Source: Alg239-R122 sp041746135
GTDB taxonomy: Bacteria > Pseudomonadota > Alphaproteobacteria > Sphingomonadales > Sphingomonadaceae
Length of the DNA stretch: 64,000 nucleotides
NCBI GenBank assembly: GCA_041746135.1
Contig: JBGTHQ010000015.1
Span: 23,377-87,376, forward strand
Reading direction: 5' to 3'
Both the position numbers and the translations under genes were made by a program. Below, one piece after another: positions 1 to 7,750 of the stretch. Under the pieces are notes generated by a model, which worked only from the letters and a program-made list of their open reading frames with translations, was not told where the DNA came from and did not search any database. Within the stretch, counting starts at the first letter, position 1, and each line of letters begins with the position of its first letter.

Positions 1-1005
1 CGCGCCCGCGTCAATCGCGCGCTGGGCGAGTGTTAACGATCCTGCAAGCCGCTGATCTGCAGGGGCTTCATTCGACAGGGCGCCGATCATGCGTTTCCGG
101 CTGGCGCCGAATAATATCGGTTGACCCAGCGCATGGAACAGGCCGATCCTGTTCACCAGTGCCAGATTATCCTCTAGCGATTTGCCGAAACCGATGCCGG
201 GATCGACAATGATATTCGCGCGGTCGATACCCGCCTCGAGTGCCGCATCTATCCGCGCTTGCAGATGATCGAAGACGTCCGTCACGACATTTATGTAGCC
301 ATTGCCCACATGCGGGTCCGCACCCGCCGAGGGGCTGTGCATCAAAATGACCGGGCAGCCGGCTTGTGCCACCACGTCCAGCGAGCGCGTATCATGCTGC
401 AGGGCGGATATGTCGTTGACGATATGCGCGCCTGCCGCCAGCGCCGCTTCCATTACGCCCGCCTTGCGCGAGTCTATAGAAATAACGATGCCGCCGGCCG
501 CCAGTTTTTCGACGACGGGGATCGTGCGTTTGATTTCATCGCCTTCCCAGACCGCAGGGGCTTCGGGCTGGGTGGACTCGCCACCAATATCGATGATGGT
601 CGCCCCCGCCTGCCCCATGGCAAAGCCTGCATCGACCGCTGCCTGCGGATCGTCCGAAAAATTCCCGCCATCGGAAAAGCTGTCCGGCGTTACGTTCAAT
701 ATGCCCATGATAAGCGGCTGATCGAACCGGACCGTCCGGCCGCCCAATTGCATCGGTTCATGTACTCTTGAAAGGTTTACAAATTGCTCCTGTGCGGTAG
801 CCGCCACGTTACCTGGCAGGTCGGTCAGCGCATCGCCAAAGCCCGATACGGGCGTGACTGTGCGCCGCTGCAGCTTCCCTTCGTCATAGACCGCTATCTC
901 GAGCATATGACACCAGGCCAGCGATCCGCCCAGCCGCAGCGTATCGCCCTCGTAAATCTGCGGGCTTTCGGCCATACCAACGGGACGTATATAGACTTTT
1001 GGCAC
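1..1005 (-). CDS. folP: Dihydropteroate synthase (partial, C-terminus outside the window)
   Basis: Condenses p-aminobenzoate with hydroxymethyl-dihydropterin diphosphate in cytoplasmic folate synthesis. The frame is open to the window edge for 335 codons. It contains the DHPS signature LIMGILNVTPDSFSDGG, then DIGGEST, the core strand ISIDSRKAG, HIVNDIS, ILMHSP, the block IIVDPGIGFGKS and LFGASRKR. I start it at a GTG because AAGGAG lies 8 bases upstream. This gives about 90 residues before the usual catalytic core, an extension I recall from other sphingomonad FolP proteins. An internal ATG just before LGGRTVRFD would give the classic short form. It follows ccrM with the Shine-Dalgarno sequence overlapping the ccrM stop codon, so the two genes are probably cotranscribed. 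Confidence 0.93.
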   Translation of the reverse strand, partial: MPKVYIRPVGMAESPQIYEGDTLRLGGSLAWCHMLEIAVYDEGKLQRRTVTPVSGFGDALTDLPGNVAATAQEQFVNLSRVHEPMQLGGRTVRFDQPLIMGILNVTPDSFSDGGNFSDDPQAAVDAGFAMGQAGATIIDIGGESTQPEAPAVWEGDEIKRTIPVVEKLAAGGIVISIDSRKAGVMEAALAAGAHIVNDISALQHDTRSLDVVAQAGCPVILMHSPSAGADPHVGNGYINVVTDVFDHLQARIDAALEAGIDRANIIVDPGIGFGKSLEDNLALVNRIGLFHALGQPILFGASRKRMIGALSNEAPADQRLAGSLTLAQRAIDAGA

Positions 1006-1013
1006 GGGCGGCG

Positions 1014-1019
1014 CTCCTT
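1014..1019 (-). promoter_or_regulatory. Ribosome binding site deciding the folP start
   Basis: AAGGAG on the minus strand lies 8 bases before a GTG codon. It overlaps the TAA stop of ccrM. No comparable site precedes the first internal ATG of folP, so this motif is the main support for the long folP form. Confidence 0.7.
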
Positions 1020-2172
1020 AAGGCTCGGTCGCGAGCAGATAGTTCTGTCGCAGCTTGTCGACCGGTTGCAGACCTTTTGCGTCCTCATAATGCCAGAACG
1101 TCCAGCCATTGCACGACGGCGCATCCTGCAGGACCGCACCCATTTTGTGAATCGACGCCTGTTCGCCTTCGCAATCGAGCGACCCGTCGGCGCGAACCTT
1201 CGCTTTCCAGCGGCGTTTCTTGTCGGTGAGCGTGGCACCCGCGGTCAGATATCCCGTTTCCACCAGTGTCCCGAACGCGACGCGCGGTTGGCTCTTGGGC
1301 GATTGCATGGTCTTGAGGGCGCTTTCATCGAGCGGCAATGCCGCTTCGATCCGCTCTTCGGCGACTTCGATATAGTCGGCTTCGCGCTCGCACCCGATCC
1401 AGTCGCGGCCCAGCCGCTTGGCAACCGCGCCTGTGGTGCCAGTGCCGAAAAACGGGTCGAGCACAACATCGCCTGGGTTGGTAGTGGCCAGCATGATGCG
1501 ATACAGCAATGCTTCGGGTTTCTGCGTCGGATGCGCTTTGGTACCGTTGCGTTTGAGTCGCTCCTGTCCGCCACAAATCGGCATCACCCAGTCGGAACGC
1601 ATCTGCAGTTCGTCATTGAGCGTCTTCATAGCGCGATAATTGAATGTGTATTTCGATTTTTCCGATTTGGAGGCCCAGATCAGCGTCTCGTGCGCATTGG
1701 TAAAGCGCGTACCGCGGAAATTGGGCATCGGATTGGCTTTGCGCCAGATAATGTCGTTCAGTATCCAGTAGCCCAGATCCTGCAATATCGCGCCCACGCG
1801 GAAAATATTGTGGTAGCTGCCGATCACCCAGAGGCTGCCGTCGGGTTTCAGTATGCGGCGCGCTTCAGTCATCCACTCGGCGGTGAACTTATCATACGTG
1901 GCCAACGTGTCGAACTTGTCCCAGTCATCATCGACCGCATCGACGCGGCCGCCTTCGGGCCTGTAAAGATCGCCGCCAAGCTGGAGGTTATAGGGCGGAT
2001 CGGCAAAAATCATGTCGATCGATTCAGCGGGAAGCTTGCGCATTTCCGCGATGCAATCGCCGCGCAGGATTCTGTTCAACGGCAGCGTATGCTCGACCGC
2101 CGTTTTCTTGATCTTCGCTTTTGTTGTCGCCGCCGCTTTTGGCTTTATCGAAATCTTGTCAATCACACCCAT
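1018..2172 (-). CDS. ccrM: Cell-cycle adenine DNA methyltransferase, GANTC-specific (CcrM family)
   Basis: A 384-residue beta-class N6-adenine methyltransferase. It carries the catalytic DPPY motif at residues 58-61, the AdoMet-binding block DPFFGTGTTG at 239-248, and the C-terminal extension with SIHKMGA and CNGWTFWHYED that distinguishes alphaproteobacterial CcrM from short relatives. Family knowledge: CcrM methylates GANTC late in the cell cycle and tunes promoters through hemimethylation. The start is the ATG giving MGVIDKISIK, about 26 residues longer than the Caulobacter protein at the N-terminus. The frame is open further upstream, but that stretch has no family similarity. It lies downstream of rnhB, a neighbourhood shared with Caulobacter as I recall it. 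Six of its own target sites sit upstream. Confidence 0.95.
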   Translation of the reverse strand: MGVIDKISIKPKAAATTKAKIKKTAVEHTLPLNRILRGDCIAEMRKLPAESIDMIFADPPYNLQLGGDLYRPEGGRVDAVDDDWDKFDTLATYDKFTAEWMTEARRILKPDGSLWVIGSYHNIFRVGAILQDLGYWILNDIIWRKANPMPNFRGTRFTNAHETLIWASKSEKSKYTFNYRAMKTLNDELQMRSDWVMPICGGQERLKRNGTKAHPTQKPEALLYRIMLATTNPGDVVLDPFFGTGTTGAVAKRLGRDWIGCEREADYIEVAEERIEAALPLDESALKTMQSPKSQPRVAFGTLVETGYLTAGATLTDKKRRWKAKVRADGSLDCEGEQASIHKMGAVLQDAPSCNGWTFWHYEDAKGLQPVDKLRQNYLLATEP

Positions 2173-2207
2173 TAATCGCCCCCATCGAAACACAAGCCCG
2201 CACTGTT

Positions 2208-2360
2208 GAGTCTTGCATGGGCTCAGGTCAAGCGCGTTAACCTGCAGGAATCCTTGCACATGATAGTTAAGTAAAGGAGAACGAAATGAGTCCAAATCGA
2301 TATATGGAGTCATTCGTGCGATGAAGGACTCCATATCTGGTGGTGTGGCGCGGAGGACTC
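2208..2360. promoter_or_regulatory. Cluster of six GANTC (CcrM target) sites upstream of ccrM
   Basis: GANTC occurs at 2208-2212 (GAGTC), 2248-2252 (GAATC), 2288-2292 (GAGTC), 2307-2311 (GAGTC), 2327-2331 (GACTC) and 2356-2360 (GACTC). Random sequence would give about 0.6 sites in 153 bp. The stretch fills the gap between rnhB and ccrM and should contain the ccrM promoter. In Caulobacter, GANTC methylation state near the ccrM promoter affects its transcription; a similar autoregulatory role here is inferred. Confidence 0.7.
2302..2336. repeat. Perfect 10-bp inverted repeat with GANTC in each arm
   Basis: ATATGGAGTC (2302-2311) is repeated in inverse complement as GACTCCATAT (2327-2336), with a 15-bp spacer. 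Each arm ends in a GANTC site. No T-run follows on either strand, so this does not look like a terminator. An operator bound by a dimeric regulator, possibly sensitive to methylation, fits better. Confidence 0.65.
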
Positions 2361-2388
2361 ACCCAGAGTAGAAAGCGGAAAATTATTT

Positions 2389-2961
2389 TCAGAGCAGCGA
2401 CAATTGCGCTACAGGTGCAAAGGACTGGCGATGCAATGGCGTCGCGCCGTGAGTGCACAGCGCAGCCATGTGTTCCGCAGTGCCATAGCCCTTGTTCCGT
2501 TCCCACCCATAATGCGGATAGGCCATCGCCGCATCGGCCATGATCCGATCGCGCGTTTCCTTGGCAATGATTGAAGCAGCGGAAATACAGGGGTGCAACG
2601 CATCGCCGCCAATCACCGCTTCCGCCCGGTACGGCCATTCGGGCAAGCGATTGCCATCGACCAGCACATATTCCGGCACGCTCTGCAGAGCTTCCACCGC
2701 TCGTTTCATCGCCAGCATCGTAGCGTGGAGAATATTTATCGCGTCGATTTCTTCCACGCTGGCCATGCCCACTGCGAAAATGCAAACATTGCGAATTTGC
2801 GTTTCCAGCACAGCGCGGCGCTTGGCGGACAGTTTCTTGCTGTCATCGAGCCCGATAATGCCATGATTGTCCGGCAATATAACGGCAGCCGCCACGACGG
2901 GTCCTGCCAATGGCCCCCTGCCTGCCTCATCTACACCTGCAATATTTTTCTCATAATCCAT
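2389..2961 (-). CDS. rnhB: Ribonuclease HII
   Basis: Removes RNA from RNA-DNA hybrids and excises misincorporated ribonucleotides in the cytoplasm. The 190-residue product has the normal family length. The signature GVDEAGRGPLAGPVV supplies the acidic pair D11/E12; D102 (VLVDGNRLP) and D120 (IGGDALHPCISAAS) complete the DEDD metal-binding set, and the conserved YPHYGWERNKGYGT block follows. The start is ATG (MDYEKNIAGVDE); the ribosome binding site is weak. It is on the same strand as ccrM and upstream of it, separated by a regulatory-looking gap. Confidence 0.95.
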   Translation of the reverse strand: MDYEKNIAGVDEAGRGPLAGPVVAAAVILPDNHGIIGLDDSKKLSAKRRAVLETQIRNVCIFAVGMASVEEIDAINILHATMLAMKRAVEALQSVPEYVLVDGNRLPEWPYRAEAVIGGDALHPCISAASIIAKETRDRIMADAAMAYPHYGWERNKGYGTAEHMAALCTHGATPLHRQSFAPVAQLSLL

Positions 2962-3053
2962 GCCATATTGCTACCAGTCTTGCGCCAAATTTACAGTCCT
3001 GCATTGCAATATTTACAGAAACGTACAATTATACAGTAACACAGGAGAATTTT

Positions 3054-4220
3054 ATGACGCCCCGTATTGCCGCCGCTATCTTTCCGCTCGCCCTCGCCGC
3101 GTGTACCGCCAGCAACGGCAATGCCGCCAGAGGCGACAATGCGAACGCTGAAACGGCGACCATTTCCCCCGTCGACGGGCCCGCGTTCGTTCAGAATGCG
3201 GTCGCTACATTTGACGAACCCTGGGCGATGACTTTTTTGCCCGATGGCCGCATGCTGGTAACCGAAAAGAGCGGAAAGCTGTTCCTTGCAAGCCAGAATG
3301 GTGCCAAAACCGAAGTTTCCGGAGTCCCGGCGGTCGATTATGGTGGCCAAGGCGGGCTTGGCGATGTTGTGCTCGCACCCGACTTTGCAACGAGTAACAT
3401 GGTGTATCTCAGCTGGGCCGAGGCAGGCGAAAGCGACACGCGCGGTGCCGTGATCGGCCGCGCCAAGCTGGTCATGGATGCGACCGGCAACGCGAAACTG
3501 CAGGGCCTGGAAAAGGTGTGGACCCAATCCCCCAAAGTGAAGGGCCGCGGTCATTATTCGCATCGCATCGTTTTCTCGCCCGACGGCCAATATATGTTCA
3601 TCGCGTCGGGCGACCGGCAGAAAATGGAACCGGCCCAGGATATGGGTGAAAATCTGGGCAAGATATTGCGCCTTTATCCCGATGGCAGCGTGCCCAAGGA
3701 CAATCCGTTCTATGCCAAAGGCGGCGTCACTGCGCAGATATGGACGCTCGGCCACCGCAACATACTCGGCATCGCCTACGACGCGCAGGGACAGTTATGG
3801 AGCCAGGAAATGGGGCCGCAGGCGGGGGACGAGCTCAATCTCGTCAAACCCAGCAGCAATTATGGCTGGCCAGTCGTGTCCGAAGGCGACCATTATGACG
3901 GCCGCAAGATTCCGGCGCACAGCACACGTCCCGAATTTACCGCGCCAAAAGTCGCCTGGGCACCCGTCACGATCGCTCCTTCGGGCCTGATAATCTATAC
4001 CGGCAATGCTTTCCCGGCTTGGAAAAACAGCGCCTTTATCGGCGGTCTGAAAAGCCAAGCGCTGATCCGTGTGACATTTGATGGCGATACGGCAAGGGAA
4101 GCCGAGCGTTTCGATATGGGTGAACGCATTCGCGAAGTCGAGCAGGGTCCGGATGGCAATATCTGGTTGTTGCAGGACGGCGAAAATGCCAAGCTGCTTA
4201 AACTGACGCCCTCACGCTGA
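3054..4220 (+). CDS. PQQ-dependent sugar dehydrogenase-like lipoprotein (YliI/Asd family)
   Basis: A 388-residue protein of the glucose/sorbosone dehydrogenase beta-propeller family. It begins with a lipoprotein signal ending in LALAAC (Cys17), so the mature protein is probably lipid-anchored in the periplasm. Family landmarks are EPWAMTFLPDGRMLVTEK, GGQGGLGDVVLAPDF, YSHRIVFSPDG, LGHRNILGIAYD, NYGWPVVSEG and the closing REVEQGPDGNIWLL. The start ATG follows AGGAG. Soluble members oxidise aldoses with PQQ; the substrate here cannot be read from sequence, and no pqq synthesis genes lie in the window. It is convergent with the extensin-like gene (5-bp gap). Confidence 0.88.
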   Translation: MTPRIAAAIFPLALAACTASNGNAARGDNANAETATISPVDGPAFVQNAVATFDEPWAMTFLPDGRMLVTEKSGKLFLASQNGAKTEVSGVPAVDYGGQGGLGDVVLAPDFATSNMVYLSWAEAGESDTRGAVIGRAKLVMDATGNAKLQGLEKVWTQSPKVKGRGHYSHRIVFSPDGQYMFIASGDRQKMEPAQDMGENLGKILRLYPDGSVPKDNPFYAKGGVTAQIWTLGHRNILGIAYDAQGQLWSQEMGPQAGDELNLVKPSSNYGWPVVSEGDHYDGRKIPAHSTRPEFTAPKVAWAPVTIAPSGLIIYTGNAFPAWKNSAFIGGLKSQALIRVTFDGDTAREAERFDMGERIREVEQGPDGNIWLLQDGENAKLLKLTPSR

Positions 4221-4225
4221 CATAA

Positions 4226-4972
4226 TCACCGGCACAATGTTCCACCCATCATGCCGCGTTCGGCCTGATCCAGATGGAAATGATCGGCGTGCGCAGCATT
4301 GTAATCGGGCGACAGAACGGTCGTAAAAAGACCGCAAGCACCATCGCGGACATTGCGCAGGAATTTTGCTTCCATTTCGGTGCCATTCCAATCGCGTTGC
4401 ACAGCGATTACACGGCCATCTTCCAGTTCGAAGGCGGCGATATCGATTGCGTTGCCGGTCGCGTGCTCGCTCCAGCGCCCTTCGCTACGGCCATAGGTGC
4501 GACGGCAGCTATAGGATCCGAAATGACGAATGCGTTTCACTGGACTGCCGAGCAATTCCCGCGCCGACGGTTTTACCACGCGCCATTCCCATAAAGCCAG
4601 AGCGCTGACCACCGGGCAAGAGGGGGCCACATCGGCAGGCGCATAAGCAATATCCAGAACGCCTGCGGATTTCGGTCGCAGCAGGTTTTCAGCTCGGCAT
4701 TCGTCCTGTCCCTGGGGCGGCAGCGCGACATATTCGGCGCCTGCGCGGTCGAGCAGGTTTTTGCATGTCGCCGTATCGTCTCCCAAAGCGGCCAGTTTCT
4801 GCGCCGTGAACGGGCCGATGGGGTCCGCCAAGTCGAGTGGTGTCCATGGCATGTTTTCGGGATTGGCGCGGACATAGACCCAGCCGGCATAGACGAGAAG
4901 TATCACAGCCATAAGCCACAACAGCGACTTCACCGCCGACTTGGTCTGTGCCGCCGCGCTACGTCTAACCAT
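4226..4972 (-). CDS. Extensin-like C-terminal domain protein
   Basis: A 248-residue protein with one N-terminal membrane anchor (about residues 15-33) and a periplasmic extensin-like domain. Visible features are paired cysteines (TCKNLL, DECRAENL, SCPVVSAL, YSCRRTYG) and the blocks EHATGNAIDIAAFEL and HADHFHLD. The His/Asp pattern of these last blocks resembles M15-type zinc peptidases of the cell wall, which suggests peptidoglycan processing, but the family has no settled activity. It is followed on the same strand 10 bases upstream by the DUF1499 gene, so the two are probably one transcript. Confidence 0.85.
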   Translation of the reverse strand: MVRRSAAAQTKSAVKSLLWLMAVILLVYAGWVYVRANPENMPWTPLDLADPIGPFTAQKLAALGDDTATCKNLLDRAGAEYVALPPQGQDECRAENLLRPKSAGVLDIAYAPADVAPSCPVVSALALWEWRVVKPSARELLGSPVKRIRHFGSYSCRRTYGRSEGRWSEHATGNAIDIAAFELEDGRVIAVQRDWNGTEMEAKFLRNVRDGACGLFTTVLSPDYNAAHADHFHLDQAERGMMGGTLCR

Positions 4973-4981
4973 CTGCGGCTG

Positions 4982-5779
4982 TCATCGGCTTTGCGGGAAC
5001 TGCGCTTTCAAATCGGCCATGAATTCGCGCACGCGCCGGGCGTTTACACCCAAATCGCTTTGCCCGATACGCGATATCGACCGCATGTCGACGACCGTCT
5101 CACCGTCGCGCGCCGCGGGAATTATGCGCAATACCATGTCATCCTTGAATTTGAGCAAAGCGACCGTGTCGGTTGCTTCGATCCGTCCTTGCGCCACATC
5201 CACAGCGGCAATGTCCCAGCCACGCTTTTTGACCAAACCTTCAGCTTTGGCCATAACGTCCGCCTGCGGCGCCCGTATAGTCAAGGGCCGGATATCGCCA
5301 TAGGCATCACGGTGCATTTTCTGCCAGCGTTCCAGGGCATCGAGACCGCGAAATTCGGGATCCTTGTCCCCCGGAACGCCTCTCAGATTATCCTTGCGCA
5401 TTTCCAGCACGGCGAATGTCGGGGGATTATCCAGATTGGTAGTCACATCATGTATCGCCGGCACCGACCTCGCCTTGGCGATCTGTGTCCCGATATAGCC
5501 GACATACCCGCCCGCAAGAACCATGCCCGCCAGCGCTACCATTATGACGCGGCTGCCCGCTTTCATATAGCGCAGCAGCGTGTACAGCCCCACCACCAGC
5601 GCTGCGACGCCCAGATAAAAACCCCAGGTCAGCCCCTTCATGCCCGCCATCTTGCTCCAGATATCGGCACCGGCGCCCAGAGCGCCGATCAATGCAACGG
5701 CCACACTGGCTATGCCCAGGAACAAGGTGAGCCGCGCAAGCCAGATCGACCAGTGTATGCGTTTAGATGTGTTGTTCAT
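4982..5779 (-). CDS. DUF1499 family membrane protein
   Basis: A 265-residue protein. The N-terminal third has three or four hydrophobic segments (about residues 13-35, 45-65 and 75-100). The C-terminal half is a DUF1499 domain, recognisable from WDIAAVDVAQGRIEATDT, FKDDMVLRI and VVDMRSISRIGQSDLG with NARRVREFM. The function is unknown. I start it at the ATG giving MNNTSKR; a TTG 42 bases upstream is possible but gives an N-terminus without family character. It lies directly upstream of the extensin-like gene on the same strand. The 5780-6006 stretch between it and the divergent GNAT gene holds only presumed promoters; I see no gene or repeat in it. Confidence 0.85.
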   Translation of the reverse strand: MNNTSKRIHWSIWLARLTLFLGIASVAVALIGALGAGADIWSKMAGMKGLTWGFYLGVAALVVGLYTLLRYMKAGSRVIMVALAGMVLAGGYVGYIGTQIAKARSVPAIHDVTTNLDNPPTFAVLEMRKDNLRGVPGDKDPEFRGLDALERWQKMHRDAYGDIRPLTIRAPQADVMAKAEGLVKKRGWDIAAVDVAQGRIEATDTVALLKFKDDMVLRIIPAARDGETVVDMRSISRIGQSDLGVNARRVREFMADLKAQFPQSR

Positions 5780-6006
5780 CGGAAATGCCCCTGTGGCCGT
5801 ACCTCTTGCGCGGCGGGGCAATTACATAAATGCCTAATCATCATTGTCAAACACTCCCTGCATATTTGCGGCGACATATGTAGATGGATGATAGTCGGAA
5901 CTCTCCGTCGAACATGGCGTACCAGCTGAAATCTGGAATCGACAAATTCGGTGCTGCACCGTAAATGGCCGCAGCAATTGCAATAAACAGGATATGATAC
6001 TCAGCC

Positions 6007-6519
6007 GTGATTGAAATTATTCCCCTCGCCGAAATCCCTGCCGACTGGACCGAGGAACTGCTAGACCGCGCCTTCGGAGCTGATCGCAAGAATCGCACGG
6101 CCTATAAAGTGCGCGAAGGTGTCGAGGAACTGGGCGCGCTCAGCTTTGGGGCAATCGATGCGGAGCGCCATTTGGCGGGCACGATCCAGTGCTGGCCGGT
6201 CATGCTGACTGAACCCGATGGCACGGCCCATCCGATGATCATGGTGGGTCCAGTCGCGGTCCTGCCCGAGAAGCAGCAGGATGGCATCGGCAAGAAACTG
6301 ATGCGCAAGACGCTGACGGCTTTGGCGGCGAACGAGAGCCTGCCGCTTGTTATGATCGGCGACCCGGCATATTACGAGCGGTTTTTCGCCTTCAGTGCGG
6401 GACGCACGGCGGGTTGGGATTTGCCGGGTCCGTTTGAAAAACACCGTTTGCTGGCCCGCGCACAAGGCGATGCGCCGTTGCCGGAAAAGGGCGTACTAGG
6501 CCCGTGGAAGCGGCGGTAA
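6007..6519 (+). CDS. GNAT family N-acetyltransferase
   Basis: A 170-residue predicted acyl-CoA-dependent acetyltransferase. The core strand-loop MVGPVAVLPEKQQDGIGKKLMRKTL gives the acetyl-CoA pyrophosphate-binding motif (QxxGIG), followed by PLVMIGDPAYYERFFAF, where the Tyr pair matches the usual end of the fold. It resembles the small YhbS-like group of GNAT proteins. The start is GTG (V/MIEIIPLAEIP). The substrate is not predictable. It stands alone, 62 bases before the DUF1285 gene. Confidence 0.85.
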   Translation: MIEIIPLAEIPADWTEELLDRAFGADRKNRTAYKVREGVEELGALSFGAIDAERHLAGTIQCWPVMLTEPDGTAHPMIMVGPVAVLPEKQQDGIGKKLMRKTLTALAANESLPLVMIGDPAYYERFFAFSAGRTAGWDLPGPFEKHRLLARAQGDAPLPEKGVLGPWKRR

Positions 6520-6581
6520 TGCGCGCCTTTTCAAAGAACTGCTTTGCATAATTGTGCGGCTATGCGTATCTGAGAACAGAC

Positions 6582-7157
6582 ATGCCCTATGAACCTCCCC
6601 CCGAAATCGCATCGCTGTCCATCACCCAGATCGGCGAGTTGATCGCTGCACGCAAATTGCCGCCCGTCGAAAGCTGGAACCCGCAACGTGCGGGCACAAG
6701 CGAAATGCGCATCGCCAGGGACGGCAGCTGGTATCATCAAGGCACCCCGATCCGGCGCCCGGCAATGGTGCGGGCATTTTCATCGGTATTGCGACGGGAG
6801 GATGACGGCAGCCACGTGCTGATCACCCCCTATGAAAAACTGGCAATAGAAGTTGAGGACGCCGCTTTCGTCGCGATCGACCTGACCAGCGAGGAGGAAG
6901 GCAAGCAGCGCACGCTGGCTTTCCGGCTGAACACCGATGATCTGGTCGTGGCCGGCGACCGGCACAAGCTGTATATTGGCGAGATGGAGGGAGAACCGGC
7001 GCCCTATCTAGATGTTCGCGGCGGTCTTCAGGCACGCCTCAGCCGGGCTGTGTTCTATACGCTCGCCGATCTTGCCATCGCCGAACAGGAACAAAACGGC
7101 GGGCCGTTGGGCCTATGGAGCCAGAATATGTTTTTCCCTTTCGAAGCCGATACGTGA
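6582..7157 (+). CDS. DUF1285 domain protein
   Basis: A 191-residue cytoplasmic protein of unknown function. It contains the family blocks DGSWYHQGTPIRRPAMVRAFSS, VLITPYEKLAIEVEDAAFVA and YLDVRGGLQARLSRAVFY. The chosen ATG gives MPYEPPPEIASL. Its stop overlaps the GTG start of the Nudix gene (GTGA), and the Nudix gene overlaps the CCA-transferase gene, so the three form one translationally coupled unit. This order is common in alphaproteobacteria in my experience. The link to nucleotide or tRNA metabolism is inferred from position only. Confidence 0.85.
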   Translation: MPYEPPPEIASLSITQIGELIAARKLPPVESWNPQRAGTSEMRIARDGSWYHQGTPIRRPAMVRAFSSVLRREDDGSHVLITPYEKLAIEVEDAAFVAIDLTSEEEGKQRTLAFRLNTDDLVVAGDRHKLYIGEMEGEPAPYLDVRGGLQARLSRAVFYTLADLAIAEQEQNGGPLGLWSQNMFFPFEADT

Positions 7158-7750
7158 GTTTGTACGAGAATTTGTCCGGTGCGCTGAAACGCAACAAAAC
7201 GGCGCAACCCAGCTTTCGCGATGACCGGCATTTTTTCGCGGCAAATGCGCACTATACAGCGGCGGCTGTCCTGATTCCCATCACCGATCGCTCCGAACCC
7301 GGCGTTATCCTGACGCAACGCCCGTCCAATATGCGCAGCCATCCCGGCCAAGTGGCTTTTCCGGGCGGCAAGGTCGATCCCGACGACGAAAATGTCATCG
7401 CCGCTGCGCTGCGCGAGGCAGAGGAAGAATTGGCTATACCGCGTACCGTGGTCGATATAATCGGCGTGGTGGAGGAATATAGGAGCGGCAGCGGTTTTGC
7501 GATCACGCCCGTTCTGGGCCTTGTTCCGCCCGATCTTACGCTGGTGGCAAATCCGGAAGAAGTAGACAGCTGGTTCGAAGTGCCGCTCGAATTCATCCTG
7601 AATCCGAGTAACCGGGTCCGCAAATCGACCCTGTGGCAGGGGCAGATACGCGAATATGACGAGATTTTATGGCAGGACCGCCGGATTTGGGGCGTAACGG
7701 CCGGGATAATCAGCAATCTTGCCGCACGGCTGGAATGGTCGCATGCCTGA
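7154..7750 (+). CDS. Nudix hydrolase, CoA pyrophosphatase type
   Basis: A 198-residue predicted hydrolase of CoA and its derivatives to phosphopantetheine and 3',5'-ADP. The CoA-specific signature ILTQRPSNMRSHPGQVAFPGG precedes the Nudix box, read as GGKVDPDDENVIAAALREAEEEL with the REAEEEL metal-binding helix. GTG is the likely start because it overlaps the upstream stop (GTGA). The substrate assignment rests on the CoAse motif; other (d)NDP derivatives remain possible. It is coupled to the DUF1285 and CCA-transferase genes. Confidence 0.88.
   Translation: MSLYENLSGALKRNKTAQPSFRDDRHFFAANAHYTAAAVLIPITDRSEPGVILTQRPSNMRSHPGQVAFPGGKVDPDDENVIAAALREAEEELAIPRTVVDIIGVVEEYRSGSGFAITPVLGLVPPDLTLVANPEEVDSWFEVPLEFILNPSNRVRKSTLWQGQIREYDEILWQDRRIWGVTAGIISNLAARLEWSHA

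Noticed and set aside
784..2175. A 463-codon plus-strand open frame over ccrM and the folP start
   Set aside because: It is fully antisense to two conserved genes, has no recognisable domain, and its amino-acid content is typical of antisense frames (rich in Arg, His and Gln).
5847..6098. Short minus-strand frame in the DUF1499/GNAT intergenic region
   Set aside because: It overlaps the start of the GNAT gene, has no motif and no ribosome binding site; I treat the region as promoters only.
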